This document shows positions 62,531 to 64,000 of a DNA stretch of 64,000 nt, piece after piece. The DNA is from Micromonospora zingiberis (GTDB lineage: Bacteria; Actinomycetota; Actinomycetes; Mycobacteriales; Micromonosporaceae): positions 1 through 64,000 of the forward strand of contig NZ_SJJR01000001.1 in assembly GCF_004331455.1 (NCBI RefSeq). Reading direction: 5' to 3'. Position numbers and translations under genes: made by a program. A model generated the notes under the pieces. It was not told the origin of the DNA. It was given only the letters and a program-made list of their open reading frames with translations, and made no database searches. Each line of letters begins with the position of its first letter. Position 1 is the stretch's first letter.

Positions 62531-64000
62531 ATGTCATATCGTGAGCGCCCGGTCAGGTTCCTGTTGTCGCTGCTCACCACCGACATCGTGGTGCGCCTGG
62601 CGGCGGTGGTGCTGGCGGGACTCATCGTCGTCCGGGTGTTGTTCGCCGGGGCCGACGGGTTCCTCTCGATCGTCCTGGTCCTGGCGGCGTCCGTCCTGCT
62701 CTGGGGTCTGGTCTGGCTCTCCGGGAAGTTGCGTTCGTTGCTCACCCGCACGCCGCCCGAGCCGGGGGACTGGTTGTCGACGTCCCGGGTCGCCTCGTTC
62801 CTGACCACCCGCTCCCGCTCCCGGCTCGCCGCCGTGCTGGCCCTGCTGATCCTGGTCGTCCATGCGGGGATCACCGGCTACGTGAGCGTGTGGACGATCC
62901 TGGTGGCGATCGCCCTGGCCGCCATCGCCACGGTGCTCAGCCCCGACCTGCGGCTGGTCGCACTGCTCGGCGGCACGGCCGTGGTGTTCGCCGCCGCCAC
63001 CGTCTTTCTCGCCAGTGCGTTCAGTGGCAGCACCGAGGCTCGGGCCCTGGCCGTCTCCGTCGCCGGTGTGGTCCTCCCCGTGCTGGTCTCCAGCAAGATC
63101 GGCCAGGCCATCAAGCGGCCGGCGCTCACCGTCACGCACCACATCGTGCTCGCTTCGCTCACCCTCACGCTGAGCTTCCTGGGGTGGACCCGCGAGGACT
63201 GGCTGCCCGGCGTCATGCAACGCTGCTACACGCTGCCGACATCGAACGGGATCACGTTCCTGCGCGCGTCCGCCGAGGACGGCCGCTGTTACGGACTGCT
63301 CGACACCGCCGACCCCGGGGTGTTCGCCACGGCTGCCTTCGGCGGAGACCCGGTCACCGTCGAACTGCAACGTCAGATCCTGGCCAAGAACCGGCCGCAG
63401 CGCGACGACGACCTCACTGTGGTCTGGCTGGGTTCCCTCTCCTGTGACCCGCTGCCGACCGACAAGACCCGGTGCGCGGACGGCCGCGACTATCCGTCCG
63501 AGCGTGACCAACTCCGCGCGCTGCTGCTCATGCAGGAACAGATGGCTCCCAAGGATGAGAACGAGGGCGGCGCGCTGCACGTGGTCATCGCCGATGCCAC
63601 GCAGGATGTCAGGCATGCCGACGAGGTAGCCAAGATCATTGTCGAGCGGGAGCGGGAACTGGGTCCACGCCGGGTCGTCATTGGCGGCGGTGACAGCCGC
63701 GACGTCACGCAGCGCGCCATCAACCGGTTGCTCGACGCGGGCATACCCTTCATCGCCCCGAATCTGCTGGCCGATCTGGGCGCGCCCGGCAAGCCGTTCG
63801 TGGACCGAGACGGATACCTGCAACTCGCCCCGCCCAACCTGGAGTACGCCAAGGACACGGTGGCCCGGCTTCAGGAGCGTTATCGGGACGGGTTCCGGCT
63901 GGACATCTACCAACACGTGGAGGCCACCGACCAGTACACGACATCGCTGGTCAACGACCTGCTCACGGCGGTGAGGACGGCATCCGGCGCCAGCGCGAGG
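62531..64000 (+). CDS. Membrane protein with extracytoplasmic binding-protein-like domain, cut by window edge
   Basis: Open for 490 codons to the end of the window. The first ~210 residues contain about six transmembrane helices with short loops. After RCYTLP comes a soluble domain (about 230-490) with WLGSLSCDPLPTDKTRC (two Cys) and strand-helix patterns such as LHVVIADATQDVRHADEVAKIIVE and VVIGGGDSRDVTQRAINRLLDAGIPFIAP, reminiscent of a type 1 periplasmic-binding fold. Could be a sensor or a lipid/sugar-modifying protein. The end is missing, so this stays open. Confidence 0.6.
   Translation, partial: MSYRERPVRFLLSLLTTDIVVRLAAVVLAGLIVVRVLFAGADGFLSIVLVLAASVLLWGLVWLSGKLRSLLTRTPPEPGDWLSTSRVASFLTTRSRSRLAAVLALLILVVHAGITGYVSVWTILVAIALAAIATVLSPDLRLVALLGGTAVVFAAATVFLASAFSGSTEARALAVSVAGVVLPVLVSSKIGQAIKRPALTVTHHIVLASLTLTLSFLGWTREDWLPGVMQRCYTLPTSNGITFLRASAEDGRCYGLLDTADPGVFATAAFGGDPVTVELQRQILAKNRPQRDDDLTVVWLGSLSCDPLPTDKTRCADGRDYPSERDQLRALLLMQEQMAPKDENEGGALHVVIADATQDVRHADEVAKIIVERERELGPRRVVIGGGDSRDVTQRAINRLLDAGIPFIAPNLLADLGAPGKPFVDRDGYLQLAPPNLEYAKDTVARLQERYRDGFRLDIYQHVEATDQYTTSLVNDLLTAVRTASGASAR

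Overview
The window looks like chromosome of a high-GC filamentous actinomycete, most probably Micromonosporaceae (Micromonospora or a close relative). The signs are about 70% or more G+C with strong third-position G/C, many GTG starts, perfect long-stem terminators without U-tracts, secreted plant-polymer hydrolases with CBM2 and ricin-type lectin modules, a RamB-type regulator beside aceA, and DUF397/DUF5753 genes. The genus is an inference. No rRNA, tRNA, CRISPR array or intact insertion sequence was seen.

Layout. 1-3.3 kb: two M36 metalloprotease paralogues, the first cut by the window edge. 3.5-4.5 kb: SRPBCC and DinB-like proteins. 4.6-18.1 kb: a compact nonribosomal peptide locus with a divergent tandem-condensation protein, a C-A-T-TE-MFS megaenzyme, an acyl/aminoacyl-AMP ligase, a C-A-T enzyme and an acyl carrier protein; a 19-bp hairpin closes the plus-strand operon. 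18.2-26.4 kb: a polysaccharide-degradation stretch (GH10 xylanase, GH43, GH12, GH18) interrupted by a decayed DUF5753/DUF397 locus. 26.6-30.4 kb: membrane protein, DUF4253 protein, a lipoprotein of the nuclease/phosphatase fold and two gene remnants. 30.4-34.9 kb: the glyoxylate shunt (RamB-like regulator divergent from overlapping aceA-aceB), then sthA. 36.4-46.6 kb: small regulated units (ArsR-VOC, CooC-like and SCO5389-like genes sharing a Zur-like palindrome, PrsW, a three-gene hydrolase operon with an AraC regulator, TetR plus quinone oxidoreductase, ArsR-SRPBCC). 46.7-50.5 kb: large catalase convergent with a CYP152-type peroxygenase. 51.7-60.3 kb: a giant SEFIR-CHAT-STAND-TPR protein downstream of a SWIM/DUF6493 pair. 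60.4-64 kb: Bcr/CflA exporter, NUDIX hydrolase and a partial membrane protein.

How the parts fit together. In the peptide locus, the ligase and carrier protein could supply a starter acyl group to the 1028-residue C-A-T enzyme. The 1856-residue C-A-T-TE could add a second residue (specificity residues resemble the Asp code), release the product through a Cys-nucleophile thioesterase, and export it through the fused MFS half. The secreted hydrolases would release xylan, cellulose and chitin fragments. RamB-AceA-AceB would handle growth on acetate or fatty acids.

The best candidate for an undescribed system is at 51.7-60.3 kb. A SEFIR/CHAT-headed STAND ATPase ends in nine nearly identical 48-residue TPR units plus a partial tenth, whose differences fall at a few fixed positions. 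That is the pattern expected of a fast-evolving recognition array in bacterial NLR-like immunity. Second is the synthetase-transporter fusion with its Cys thioesterase and orphan double-condensation protein.
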